This document shows, in pieces, positions 9,165 through 17,155 of a stretch of DNA of 64,000 bases. The position numbers were made by a program, and so were the translations under genes. Under the pieces are notes generated by a model. It saw only the letters and a list, made by a program, of their open reading frames with translations, was not told the DNA's origin and did not search any database. How positions within the stretch are numbered: the stretch's first letter is position 1; each line of letters begins with the position of its first letter. Source of the DNA: DAOPYU01 sp942493245 (GTDB lineage: Bacteria; Sumerlaeota; Sumerlaeia; UBA8349); the NCBI GenBank assembly GCA_942493245.1, contig OW818685.1, positions 1,860,001-1,924,000 of the forward strand, written 5' to 3'.

Positions 9165-9193
9165 TTGTTTGTCGCAGGCCGCTGTGCTACGCT
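9165..9193 (+). promoter_or_regulatory. Candidate promoter for the thioredoxin gene
   Basis: TTGTTT (9165-9170), a 17-base spacer and TACGCT (9188-9193), with TG placed one base before the -10 as in extended -10 promoters. It lies about 150 bases before the ATG at 9345. The match is moderate and unsupported by other evidence. Confidence 0.3.
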
Positions 9194-9344
9194 TTTAGGG
9201 ATTCGGGTTGGCGTGACACGGAGAAGAGACCGGGTTGTGTCGGGTGTTTTTCCCTTTTACGTGCGTCGTGACCGATTCCACTACCCGATAGACCGCCCCC
9301 GGCGGGAGAAGCGGTTTATATCGGAACGAAAAAGGAGAGGTGTG

Positions 9345-10463
9345 ATGAGAAGCATGAGAAGGGGTATCTGGGGGGTATTGGTTCTGGCGTTGGCGTTGTT
9401 GACGGTTCAACCGGCTCGTGCGGCCGTCGAAGACTGGATGACCGATTTCAACGCGGCCAAGGAAATTGCCGCAAAGGGAAAATTGGATATTCTGGTTGAT
9501 TTCAGCGGGTCGGATTGGTGTACCTGGTGCCAAAAACTGGATGCTGAAGTTTTCAGCAAACCCGAGTTCCTGACGGAGGCCAAGAAGCAGTTCGTGCTGG
9601 TGGTGCTCGATTTCCCCAAGCAGGAAGAAAACAAGGCGAAGATCCCCGAGGCGTTGCGCAAAAGCAACGAGGAACTGGCCAAGACTCTGAATGTTCAGGG
9701 GTTCCCGACGGTTTTCCTGATGGACGCAAAGGGCGCTCCCTATGCGCAGACCGGTTACAAGGAAGGTGGGCCGGAGGCGTATCTGAAACAGTTGCAAGAG
9801 TTCCGTGACAAGAAAGCGCAGAAAGACGCCCTGCTGGCGAAACTCGAGGGGACGACGGGCCTGGACCGCGCGAAACTGCTCGATCAGATTATCGAACTGA
9901 CGCCCCAGGAATTCGCCGATAGTCAGTATGTCACCGAGATGGAAGAGATCGTGAAACTCGATGCCGACAACAAAGGCGAGTTGCGCGACAAGTACCAGTT
10001 CCGCGCGCGCATGATCGTGGCCGACAAGGCCAAGAAGGCGGCGACGGAAAAACTGGGGGCGGGACAGATGGCGCAGCGGGCGCAGGATGCGGCCAAAGCG
10101 GATGAGAGTTTCAAGAAAGCCGATGAAGATCTGAAAGCTGTCGCCGCTCTCTACGATGCGATTCTGGCCGACTTGCAACCCAAGGGCGAGAAGTTGCAGG
10201 ACGTCTGGTTCAACAAAGGCGAAACGAGTTTCCTCCTGAAGGATCTGCCGGGTGTCCGCCAGAATCTCCAGAAGGCCCTCGATGCGGCTCCGACCAGCCC
10301 GAAGGCCGAAATGATCAAGCAGATGCAGGCGCGATTTGCCGAGAAACCGGCGGTGGAAACGGGGCCGGTGGCGCCGATGCCCGCGCCGGGCGCTGATCCC
10401 GCGGCGGCCCCGCAGGTGGCTCCCGTGGTTGCTCCGGCTGCTCCGGCCGCTCCGGCCAAGTAA
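9345..10463 (+). CDS. Secreted thioredoxin-fold protein
   Basis: 372 residues from the ATG at 9345, preceded by AAAGGAGAGG; the longer upstream frame has no ribosome-binding site. Residues 1-26 are a signal peptide (positive start, hydrophobic core, QPARAA cleavage region). A thioredoxin-like domain follows at about 30-145 with the redox pair in SDWCTWCQKLDAEVF and the cis-proline region QGFPTVFLMD. The rest is charged and helical and ends in an Ala/Pro-rich tail that is probably disordered. The SDWCxWC form is typical of periplasmic thioredoxins in PVC-group bacteria. The likely role is disulfide exchange in the periplasm, but no partner is evident. An intrinsic terminator follows at 10484. 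Confidence 0.88.
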   Translation: MRSMRRGIWGVLVLALALLTVQPARAAVEDWMTDFNAAKEIAAKGKLDILVDFSGSDWCTWCQKLDAEVFSKPEFLTEAKKQFVLVVLDFPKQEENKAKIPEALRKSNEELAKTLNVQGFPTVFLMDAKGAPYAQTGYKEGGPEAYLKQLQEFRDKKAQKDALLAKLEGTTGLDRAKLLDQIIELTPQEFADSQYVTEMEEIVKLDADNKGELRDKYQFRARMIVADKAKKAATEKLGAGQMAQRAQDAAKADESFKKADEDLKAVAALYDAILADLQPKGEKLQDVWFNKGETSFLLKDLPGVRQNLQKALDAAPTSPKAEMIKQMQARFAEKPAVETGPVAPMPAPGADPAAAPQVAPVVAPAAPAAPAK

Positions 10464-10483
10464 CTGAGATCCGATTGTTGTTT

Positions 10484-10527
10484 TCAAAAAGGCGCTGGTA
10501 CCCCGAATGGGCGCCAGCGCCTTTTGA
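10484..10527 (+). terminator. Intrinsic terminator after the thioredoxin gene
   Basis: Hairpin with stem TCAAAAAGGCGCTGG pairing with CCAGCGCCTTTTGA (10484-10499 with 10514-10527). It has an A-run on the left and a T-run on the right, so it could work in either direction. It lies 20 bases after the stop codon. Confidence 0.8.
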
Positions 10528-10633
10528 ACATGTTCTTCCGTTCGGTGCGCAGGAAATGGGGAATTTCCGGATATTTGTTGGGCATGTGAAGGGTCAGGCT
10601 TGACCGACTCGATTTGCGCGAAAGGAGTGGCGT

Positions 10634-11605
10634 ATGAAACGCGCTCTGCTGGTGGCGATGATTTTTGTGATGGGTCAGATGGGGTCTTTCGATTCGAGCG
10701 TTTACGCCGGACAGGCGTGTGAGACGGAAAGTTTTGCCTTGCCCGCCTTGAGCGCCTGTCGTCTGGTTGCGGAGGATGCGGGATGTTCGGATTCGTTTGT
10801 GAACGACCATGCCGAGATGGTGGAGTTCCAGAAACAATTGATGGATCTGTGCAGCACGAGTAAGACGTTGAGCCGCAGCGCGGTGGCCGATCTGCTCAAG
10901 CAGGCGCCGGCGACTTGCGATCTGTCTCTGCGCAAGTCTTCCTGGTGGCAATCGAGTCGGGACAGTGCCTCTTTGTATGAGGAGGCTCGAAAAAGTGTGC
11001 TGATGGTGGGGTGTCGCTACAAATGCGAAAAATGCTCGAACTGGCATTACAGCACGGCCAGTGGTTTCGCGCTTTCAGCCGATGGTGTGGTGGCGACCAA
11101 CTACCATGTGATGGATCGGGAAAAGGAGCAGGGCGACACGTTTGCCGTGCGCACGTGGGACGGGAAGGTCTATGCCGTCACGGGTATTCTGGCCGCAAGC
11201 AAGTCGTTCGACCTGGCGATTCTCAAGACCGAGGGGCAGGAGTTTCGGCCCCTGCCGGTTGCCGAATCGGCGCCGGTCGGTACGCCGGTCTATGTGATCA
11301 GCCATCCCACGAATCATTTCTATGTGATGACCGAGGGGATCGTTTCGCACAATTTCATCGAATCGGCTCATCAGGGAGGGGTTCCCGGCATGGCGATCAC
11401 CGCCGATTATGCCGGCGGGTCGAGCGGGGGACCGATTCTCAACGCCCGGGGGGCGGTGGTGGGCATGGTCAAGGCGACCTCGCCGGAGATTCGGGATCTG
11501 GTGGATTTCGCAGGTTCCAAGGTGGGGAACATCCAGATGGTCTGGAAACTCAGTATCCCCTCGATCAGTCTCCTGAAGATCACGGGGAATGCGGCGCGTC
11601 AGTAG
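10634..11605 (+). CDS. Secreted trypsin-like serine protease
   Basis: 323 residues. The start ATG has AAGGAG 7 bases upstream. Residues 1-26 form a signal peptide ending near VYAGQA. A spacer of about 90 residues with several cysteines precedes the catalytic domain. The catalytic triad fits a DegP/trypsin-like fold: His158 in TNYHVMD, Asp193 in FDLAIL and Ser264 in GGSSGGPI. No PDZ domain follows, so it is shorter than DegP/HtrA. A CRYKCEKCSNW stretch just before the first strand, with CxxC spacing, is unusual and could bind a metal or form disulfides. It probably acts in the periplasm or outside the cell; its substrate is unknown. A bidirectional terminator separates it from ilvN. Confidence 0.87.
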   Translation: MKRALLVAMIFVMGQMGSFDSSVYAGQACETESFALPALSACRLVAEDAGCSDSFVNDHAEMVEFQKQLMDLCSTSKTLSRSAVADLLKQAPATCDLSLRKSSWWQSSRDSASLYEEARKSVLMVGCRYKCEKCSNWHYSTASGFALSADGVVATNYHVMDREKEQGDTFAVRTWDGKVYAVTGILAASKSFDLAILKTEGQEFRPLPVAESAPVGTPVYVISHPTNHFYVMTEGIVSHNFIESAHQGGVPGMAITADYAGGSSGGPILNARGAVVGMVKATSPEIRDLVDFAGSKVGNIQMVWKLSIPSISLLKITGNAARQ

Positions 11606-11640
11606 AGAAGATTCCTGAGATTGGATTAATTCCACAAAGA

Positions 11641-11685
11641 AAAAACTCCCCGGCGCGGTTGCAGCGCGCCGGGGAGAGAGTTTTT
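11641..11685. terminator. Bidirectional terminator between protease and ilvN
   Basis: Twelve-base GC stem (11646-11657 with 11664-11675) flanked by AAAAA on the left and TTTTT on the right. It sits between two convergent genes and should stop transcription from both sides. Confidence 0.85.
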
Positions 11686-11738
11686 CCAGGTCTTCGAGAG
11701 GGAGAGAGGACTCAAGTCCTCCCGGTAGTTTCCCGCGA

Positions 11739-12230
11739 CTAAACGCGCAGGGCGTGTCGGCCCCGTTCGAGGCCGACCGAGCCGGTGCGGACCATTTCCA
11801 GGATGCCGAACGGTTCCACCAGGTCGAGCAGGGCCTGTGTTTTGTCCTGACTGCCCACGATCTCGATGATGACCGAGTCGGGGCTGACATCCACGATACG
11901 GGCACGAAAGACGTTGGAGATCTCGATGATCTGCGAGCGGTTCTCCACGGTCGAGGCCACCTTCACCAGCGCCAGTTCCCGTTCGACGTGCGATTCGGTC
12001 GAGAGATCCTGAACCCGGATCACGTCAATCAGCTTGCGCAGCTGTTTGATGATCTGTTCGATGACGAAATCGTCGCCCCGGCTGACAATGGTCATGCGCG
12101 AGATGGTGGGGTCGGACGTTTCGCCCACGGCCAGACTGTCAATGTTGAATCCCCGGCTGGAGAACATCCCGGCGATGCGGGCCAGAACCCCGATATGATT
12201 TTCAACTAAAACACTGATCACGTGCCGCAT
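11739..12230 (-). CDS. ilvN: Acetolactate synthase small (regulatory) subunit
   Basis: 163 residues, the standard length of the long-form small subunit (often called ilvH). It binds the catalytic subunit and normally confers feedback inhibition by valine. The N-terminal ACT domain is clear (HVISVLVENHIGVLARIAGMF, then SRGFNIDSLAVG), followed by the conserved ALVKV segment and a C-terminal half ending in GILEMVRTG. The ATG lies one base after the stop of ilvB, and GGGAGG sits inside the ilvB 3' end about 11 bases upstream. The two are almost certainly co-transcribed and translationally coupled. It converges with the protease gene across a terminator. Confidence 0.96.
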   Translation of the reverse strand: MRHVISVLVENHIGVLARIAGMFSSRGFNIDSLAVGETSDPTISRMTIVSRGDDFVIEQIIKQLRKLIDVIRVQDLSTESHVERELALVKVASTVENRSQIIEISNVFRARIVDVSPDSVIIEIVGSQDKTQALLDLVEPFGILEMVRTGSVGLERGRHALRV

Positions 12231-12231
12231 A

Positions 12232-13941
12232 TCAGGCCATTCCTCCCATCATTTGTTTGACGCCGGCGCCTGCCGGGATCATCGGGAAGACGTTCTCGGT
12301 TTCCTCGACGATGAACTCGGCGAAGACGACCTTGTCGCTCGCCAGCATGCGTTCGAGCGTGGGCGCGACTTCTTCGACCGTGGACGCCCGCAGGCCTACC
12401 GCACCGAAAGCCTCGGCCAGTTTGACAAAGTCGGGCCGATAGGGCATGTCATCGGCGGTGGGCCGCAGCTGCGTTCCCGAGTAATTGCCGTTGTAGAACA
12501 TTTCCTGCCACTGGCGCACCATGCCGAGGTAGCCGTTGTTGAGGATGACGACTTTGACGGGCAGGTTTTCGTTCACCGCCGTGGTGAGTTCCTGCATGTT
12601 CATCTGGATGGAACCGTCGCCCGCAATCACCACCACGTGGCGGTCCGGAAAGGCCGTTTTGGCGCCCAGCGAAGCGGGGAATCCGTAGCCCATGGTGCCC
12701 AGGCCGCCGCTCGAGAGAAAGTGACGAGGTTTCGCGAAGCGCCAGTAGTGCGCCGTCCACATCTGATGCTGGCCCACTTCGGTGACCACCATCGCATCGC
12801 CTTTCGTGATGCGGTGCAATTCCTCGATCACGAACTGCGGGCAGATCTTGGTTTGATCCTTGCGGTACTGGAGCGGGTACTGCTTTTTCCACTCCGCGCA
12901 CTGCGCGATCCACTCGGGGTGTTCCTTCTTTTCCACGAATGTCAGCAGTTGCTCGAGGATCTTACAGCAATCTCCCACCAGCGGGATATTGACCGGGATG
13001 GATTTGGAAATGGACGAGGGATCAATGTCAATGTGGATGATGTTTTCGCGGCGCGGGGCAAATTCCGAGAGTTTCCCGGTCACGCGGTCGTCGAACCGGG
13101 CGCCGACGGCGATGATGCAGTCGGTTTCATGCATGGCCCAGTTGGCGTATTGCGTACCGTGCATCCCGAGCATGTGGAGGGCGTAGGGGTGGTCTTCTGG
13201 GAAGGTTCCCTTGCCCAGCAGCGTGGTCGTGCAGGGGATCTGACACCGCTCAGCCAGTTCCACGAGGTACTGCTGGGCCTGTTCGCAGTTGGCGCCGCCC
13301 CCCACATAGAGCAGGGGGCGTTTGGCCTTGGCGATGGCGCCGGCGGCTCGTTTGATCTGACGGATATTGCCTTCCGTGGTGGGACGGTAGGATCGGATAT
13401 CCACGGTTTGGGGGTACTCGTAGTTTTCGAGTACGGCCTGCTGGATGTCCTTGGGGATGTCCACCACCACCGGACCGGGTCGGCCGGTATTGGCGATATA
13501 GAAGGCTTCCTTGAGCACGCGCGGCAGATCTTCCACCGAGCGCACGAGGTAGCTATGCTTGACGAAAGGCCGGGTGAAACCCACCACGTCCACTTCCTGG
13601 AAGGCGTCATTGCCGATGGCCGAGGAGACGACCTGGCCGGTAATGGCGACCATGGGGATCGAGTCCATGTAGGCGGTGGCGACCGCCGTGGCGATGTTGG
13701 TCGCGCCGGGGCCCGAGGTTACCAGGCAGACGCCGGTACGTCCGGTCGCGCGGGCGTATCCATCGGCCATGTGGCCTGCCGCCTGCTCGTGACGTACCAG
13801 TATGAACCGCGGCATTCCTGGGCGGTTCAATACGTCGAACACCTCCATGATGGCTCCACCGGGGTAGCCATAGAAAACTTCGACGCCCTCTTGCACCAGG
13901 GCGTCCATGACGATTTCGGAACCTTTCATTGCTTTTCCCAT
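12232..13941 (-). CDS. ilvB: Acetolactate synthase large (catalytic) subunit
   Basis: 569 residues from the ATG ending at 13941, which has GGAGAG 10 bases upstream; an ATG ending at 13959 would add six residues. This thiamine-diphosphate and FAD enzyme condenses pyruvate with pyruvate or 2-oxobutyrate at the start of valine, leucine and isoleucine synthesis. Signatures: VEVFYGYPGGAIMEVFD near the start, the catalytic glutamate in LVRHEQAAGHMADGYARATG, the FAD-binding middle domain (GARFDDRVTGKL) and the ThDP/Mg motif GDGSIQMNMQEL with the downstream NNGYLGMVRQWQ. It heads the operon ilvB-ilvN. No attenuator leader peptide was found upstream. Confidence 0.97.
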   Translation of the reverse strand: MGKAMKGSEIVMDALVQEGVEVFYGYPGGAIMEVFDVLNRPGMPRFILVRHEQAAGHMADGYARATGRTGVCLVTSGPGATNIATAVATAYMDSIPMVAITGQVVSSAIGNDAFQEVDVVGFTRPFVKHSYLVRSVEDLPRVLKEAFYIANTGRPGPVVVDIPKDIQQAVLENYEYPQTVDIRSYRPTTEGNIRQIKRAAGAIAKAKRPLLYVGGGANCEQAQQYLVELAERCQIPCTTTLLGKGTFPEDHPYALHMLGMHGTQYANWAMHETDCIIAVGARFDDRVTGKLSEFAPRRENIIHIDIDPSSISKSIPVNIPLVGDCCKILEQLLTFVEKKEHPEWIAQCAEWKKQYPLQYRKDQTKICPQFVIEELHRITKGDAMVVTEVGQHQMWTAHYWRFAKPRHFLSSGGLGTMGYGFPASLGAKTAFPDRHVVVIAGDGSIQMNMQELTTAVNENLPVKVVILNNGYLGMVRQWQEMFYNGNYSGTQLRPTADDMPYRPDFVKLAEAFGAVGLRASTVEEVAPTLERMLASDKVVFAEFIVEETENVFPMIPAGAGVKQMMGGMA

Positions 13942-14072
13942 TGCTGTATCACTCTCCATCTTGCAACAGTTTCCCTACCCGAAGAAACCTAGAATCAGAA
14001 ACTCTATCTTAGAGAAAAACCTGTGCGCAACAGTTTTCTCCAGGGAAAGACGATTTTTCTGCGGAAACGAAA

Positions 14073-14107
14073 CGGCGGCCTCCTCCTGAAAAGGGGGCAG
14101 GCCGCCG
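14073..14107 (-). terminator. Terminator after the aldo/keto reductase
   Basis: Inverted repeat CGGCGGCCT/AGGCCGCCG (14073-14081 with 14099-14107), with extra pairing of CC and GG bases inside the loop. On the minus strand it lies about 30 bases beyond the reductase stop and is followed by a T-rich stretch. Confidence 0.65.
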
Positions 14108-14135
14108 GAAAAGCGGGATGGGCCGGGTTTGATTC

Positions 14136-15146
14136 TCAAGATTCCGGCTCAGGTTTTCCCAGCGCTTCGATGTCGCGGCGCATCCGCGCCAGATCGGCGG
14201 GTTCCAGAGAAAGGTCCACGCCCTTGAGGTTCTCGGTGAGTTGGCTGAGGGTGCGGGCGCCGGCCAGAAGGTGCGTGACGCCGCGCTGGGCCAGGGTCCA
14301 GGCGACGGTGAGCTGCGCCTGAGTGCAGCCGTACTTGTCGCGCAGGTCGTGCCAACTGGCGAGCAGGTTGAGGATGCGCTGGCGGTTTTTCGGCGGCATC
14401 CAGGGGTTCCAGGCCGAATAGCTGCGGAACTCTTCGGGTTTGAAAACGCGGTCCATTCCGATCTTGCCGGTCAGGAGGCCCTGCTCGAGCGACATCCAGG
14501 TCAGCGTGGCCACGTTGTTTTCTTCGCAGTAGGGGAACATCTCCGATTCCGCCTCGCGCCAGAGCATGCTGTAGCGCAGCTGATGGCTGACGAGCGGGGC
14601 GCACTCGCTGTATGCCTGAATTTCGTCCATCGAGAGGTTACAGGCGCCGATGCAGCGGATTTTCCCCTGTTTCTGGAGGTCCACAAGGCACTCCATCGTG
14701 TCGGCCACGGGGGTTTTTTCCGGTTCGACCGCCGGCCAGTGGGTCTGGTAGAGGTCAATATAGTCGGTGTTGAGGCGGCGCAGGCTGTCTTCGATCTCGA
14801 TGCGGATCGTGTCGGGCCGCAGGCTTTTGCGCCACGCCCGGCCGTCGAATGACCCATTGTCGGAGCCACGTTCGTCTTGCCACCAGAGGCCGCATTTTGT
14901 GGCGACGATGACCTTGTCGCGGCGTCCGGCGATGGCTTTGCCGACGACCTCTTCGCTGTGTCCGAATCCGTAGGCGGGTGCGGTGTCAATGAAATTGATC
15001 CCGTGATCGAGGGCGGTCTGGATAACGCGAATGGATTCGGTGTCGTCCGGTTTTTCGCCCCAGACAACGCCGCCGCCGGTGACCCAGGTGCCCAGCGCCA
15101 TGACCGACGCCTCGATTTCCGAACTACCCAGTTTGTGATAACGCAT
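14136..15146 (-). CDS. Aldo/keto reductase
   Basis: 336 residues. The ATG has AAGGAA about 9 bases upstream. This NAD(P)H-dependent (beta/alpha)8 barrel reduces aldehydes, ketones or sugars in the cytoplasm. The catalytic tetrad is visible: Asp54 and Tyr59 in NFIDTAPAYG, Lys84 in VATKCG and His136 in LYQTHWP. The cofactor-binding C-terminal part includes the VTHLLAGARTLSQLTENL region. By length and motifs it belongs to the YajO/IolS/GPR-like group. Substrate cannot be deduced. It is monocistronic, with a terminator at 14073, and is flanked on its 5' side by the toxin-antitoxin operon reading away from it. Confidence 0.93.
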   Translation of the reverse strand: MRYHKLGSSEIEASVMALGTWVTGGGVVWGEKPDDTESIRVIQTALDHGINFIDTAPAYGFGHSEEVVGKAIAGRRDKVIVATKCGLWWQDERGSDNGSFDGRAWRKSLRPDTIRIEIEDSLRRLNTDYIDLYQTHWPAVEPEKTPVADTMECLVDLQKQGKIRCIGACNLSMDEIQAYSECAPLVSHQLRYSMLWREAESEMFPYCEENNVATLTWMSLEQGLLTGKIGMDRVFKPEEFRSYSAWNPWMPPKNRQRILNLLASWHDLRDKYGCTQAQLTVAWTLAQRGVTHLLAGARTLSQLTENLKGVDLSLEPADLARMRRDIEALGKPEPES

Positions 15147-15455
15147 GTGGTGGATTCCTTTCCGTCGGGTATTCGCGGGGTGGGAACAAAAATCTCGTTC
15201 CCGGTCCGTTGGCTTTTGAAGCAGGCGTGATTATGCCCCACGGGTTTTCAAGATGCAAGGGGAACATCCTGGAGAATTCAATGGCCTTGATTCGTCGTCG
15301 TTCGAAACCGTCGTTGGCGTTTCCCATCCGCATATCTTCTGCCTCTGACGTATTTCCTCTCTTCCAGGAACTCACCCTCCGGGGGCCTTGTTTTCCCGGC
15401 ACATGACAATCCGATAATTCCGGAAAGAAGAATCGAGGTCAATGCGATCGGTCTA

Positions 15456-15484
15456 TTGACTTCGCCTGAATCTGTTGATACAAT
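15456..15484 (+). promoter_or_regulatory. Sigma-70 promoter of the toxin-antitoxin operon
   Basis: TTGACT (15456-15461), a 17-base spacer and TACAAT (15479-15484), each one base from consensus with ideal spacing. It lies about 40 bases upstream of the antitoxin ATG, whose ribosome-binding site GGAGG is at 15507-15511. Confidence 0.8.
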
Positions 15485-15493
15485 GTAGCAACA
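15473..15493. promoter_or_regulatory. Palindromic operator overlapping the TA promoter -10
   Basis: A 21-base interrupted palindrome: TGTTG, one base, TACA, centre base, TGTA, one base, CAACA. Each half is an exact inverted complement apart from the single spacer bases. It covers the -10 box at 15479-15484. Such a site is expected for autorepression by an AbrB/MazE-type antitoxin, alone or with its toxin; that role is inference. Confidence 0.7.
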
Positions 15494-15521
15494 CTATTTC
15501 CGAAACGGAGGTAATGCGGGG

Positions 15522-15749
15522 ATGGAAAAACATCTGGTCAAACATGGAAACAGTATGGCCCTCGTGATCGAGAAGCCGATTCTCGACCTGCTTGGAGTGG
15601 ATGCCGAGACGCCATTTCATATTTCGACCGATGGGCAGGCGCTGGTCTTGACTCCCGTCCAGAACAAGAGGCGGCGCAAGACGTTTCTTGCATCGTTGGA
15701 AAAGGTGAATGCTCGATACGCCCATGACCTGAAAAAACTGGCGGAATGA
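15522..15749 (+). CDS. AbrB/MazE-like antitoxin
   Basis: 75 residues with GGAGG 10 bases before the ATG. The N-terminal ~45 residues fit the SpoVT/AbrB swapped-hairpin DNA-binding domain: KHGNSMALVIEKPILDLLGV and then an acidic turn and TPV. The charged C-terminal tail (about 47-75) would wrap and block the toxin, as in MazE-type antitoxins. Its stop overlaps the start of the Doc-like toxin (ATGA), so the pair is translationally coupled. A palindrome in the promoter suggests autoregulation. The family assignment is strong for so small a protein because of the context. Confidence 0.88.
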   Translation: MEKHLVKHGNSMALVIEKPILDLLGVDAETPFHISTDGQALVLTPVQNKRRRKTFLASLEKVNARYAHDLKKLAE

Positions 15750-16141
15750 CCATGCCGCCCACTTTTCTCTCGTTGGCCGAGGTGTTGGAGATTCACCAGG
15801 ATCAGATTGCGCGATATGGAGGAGAGCCGGGAATACACGATTTGAATCTGCTTGAATCCGCGTTGGGGATGCCGTCAGCGGCGGTAGGGGGAATCTATCT
15901 GCATGGTGATCTTTTTGAGATGGCTGCCGCCTACCTGTACCACCTTTGTCAGAATCACCCGTTCCGGGACGGCAATAAACGCACGGCTGCGGTCGCAGCG
16001 TTGGTGTTTCTGGATCTGAATGGTTATGAGTTCGATGCTTCACCGGGAATCCTGTTCGAATTTGTCCTGGCTCTGGCCTCCGGGATGCGGAGTAAATCTG
16101 ATGCCGCTCTGTTTCTTCGTCAATATATAAGGCCTGCATGA
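15746..16141 (+). CDS. doc: Doc-family toxin (Fic fold, death on curing)
   Basis: 131 residues, close to the 126 of phage P1 Doc. Doc proteins are Fic-fold kinases that phosphorylate EF-Tu and stop translation. The active-site motif HPFRDGNKRTA (about residues 71-81) fits the Doc form H-x-F-x-D-x-N-K-R. The N-terminal part FLSLAEVLEIHQDQIARYGG and LNLLESALGMP are typical of the family. The ATG at 15746 overlaps the antitoxin TGA; a second in-frame ATG six bases on is possible. The pair AbrB-like antitoxin plus Doc is a known type II arrangement. Nothing suggests it is inactive. Confidence 0.93.
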   Translation: MTMPPTFLSLAEVLEIHQDQIARYGGEPGIHDLNLLESALGMPSAAVGGIYLHGDLFEMAAAYLYHLCQNHPFRDGNKRTAAVAALVFLDLNGYEFDASPGILFEFVLALASGMRSKSDAALFLRQYIRPA

Positions 16142-16339
16142 TTCTTCCCCCTGTTTCTCTGGATGTGGGTTTTCGAATCCGTGTGCAAGCGCGAATTTTC
16201 TTGAATCGGTGGGCGGGTTGGGTCAGGCTGAAAAGGGTTTTGAGGCTCGAGGTTCTGGCGGGGAAGGTCGGGTCAGGCTCGCAGAAGGCGCTGGAGTCCC
16301 GAAAGGGAAAATGTCGGGTTGCGGGAATGGAGCCGGATT

Positions 16340-17155
16340 ATGGCGGAAGCGATTCAAGAGGTGTCGGTGCGTCTGGGAACGTCGGGGTGGCTGTGCGACG
16401 ATTGGCGCGGTGTTTTTTATCCGGATGGAACGCCCCAGGAACAGTACCTGGCGGAATACGCGAAGCATTTTCGCTCCGTCGAGGTGGACGCGACGTTCTA
16501 TGGCGCGCCGCGCTTTAACACGGTTAAAAAGTGGGCGGAAGCGACGCCCGAGGATTTCATCTTCTCGGTCAAGGCGCCACGTTCCATCACCCATGTGGAT
16601 GTCCTGGCGAACAACTGTATGCCGAAAGTCAATGGTTTCCTGCGTATCATGCGGCAGTTGCGCCAGCGGCTCGGACCGATTGTGTTTCAGTTCCCGTATT
16701 TTTCGAAACGTTCCGGGATCACGTTGACTGAGTTTCTGAAGCGTTTGAAAACCTTCCTGGACGCCTTACCGCTCGGCGAATTTCAAGTGGCTGTGGAGAT
16801 CCGGAACAAACTCTGGATTCGGGATTCTCTTCTCAATCTGCTGGCGGCGAAAGGGGTGGCGCTGGTGATGATTGACCACCCGTGGATGGAGTCGCCCCAG
16901 AAACTCTTCACCCTCAAGGGCGTTCTGACCGGCTCGTTTGTCTATATCCGATGGTTGGGCGACCAGCGCACGATCCAGTTCAAAACGGAACTCTGGAATC
17001 AGACGGTTGTCAATCGGCAGCTCGACATGGGCCGCTGGGTGGCTCCCATCAAGGTCAGTCTGGCGCGCAACATGCCGGTGTACGGCTATTTCGCCAATAC
17101 CTACTCCGGTTTCGCGCCGGCGGATGTGCAGGCCTTTTCCAGGATGATTCTCTGA
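16340..17155 (+). CDS. DUF72 (YecE-like) protein
   Basis: 271 residues from the ATG at 16340, with GGAG 7 bases upstream; a TTG at 16319 in the same frame lacks a ribosome-binding site. The DUF72/YecE family has a TIM-barrel-like fold without an established reaction. Family blocks: VRLGTSGWLCDDWRGVFYP at the start, YAKHFRSVEVDATFYG, the FIFSVKAPRSITH segment, LGPIVFQFPYF, VAVEIRNKLW and a C-terminal YGYFANTYSGFAP. It follows the doc toxin by about 200 bases that hold no recognised gene. It is probably transcribed alone. Confidence 0.92.
   Translation: MAEAIQEVSVRLGTSGWLCDDWRGVFYPDGTPQEQYLAEYAKHFRSVEVDATFYGAPRFNTVKKWAEATPEDFIFSVKAPRSITHVDVLANNCMPKVNGFLRIMRQLRQRLGPIVFQFPYFSKRSGITLTEFLKRLKTFLDALPLGEFQVAVEIRNKLWIRDSLLNLLAAKGVALVMIDHPWMESPQKLFTLKGVLTGSFVYIRWLGDQRTIQFKTELWNQTVVNRQLDMGRWVAPIKVSLARNMPVYGYFANTYSGFAPADVQAFSRMIL

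Noticed and set aside
12253..13992. Long plus-strand open frame of 579 codons opposite ilvB
   Set aside because: ilvB on the minus strand has full family motifs; the plus-strand frame is a by-product of high GC.
13960..14135. Attenuator or leader peptide for ilvB
   Set aside because: No short frame rich in Ile, Val or Leu codons and no alternative hairpins were found; the only strong hairpin belongs to the reductase end.
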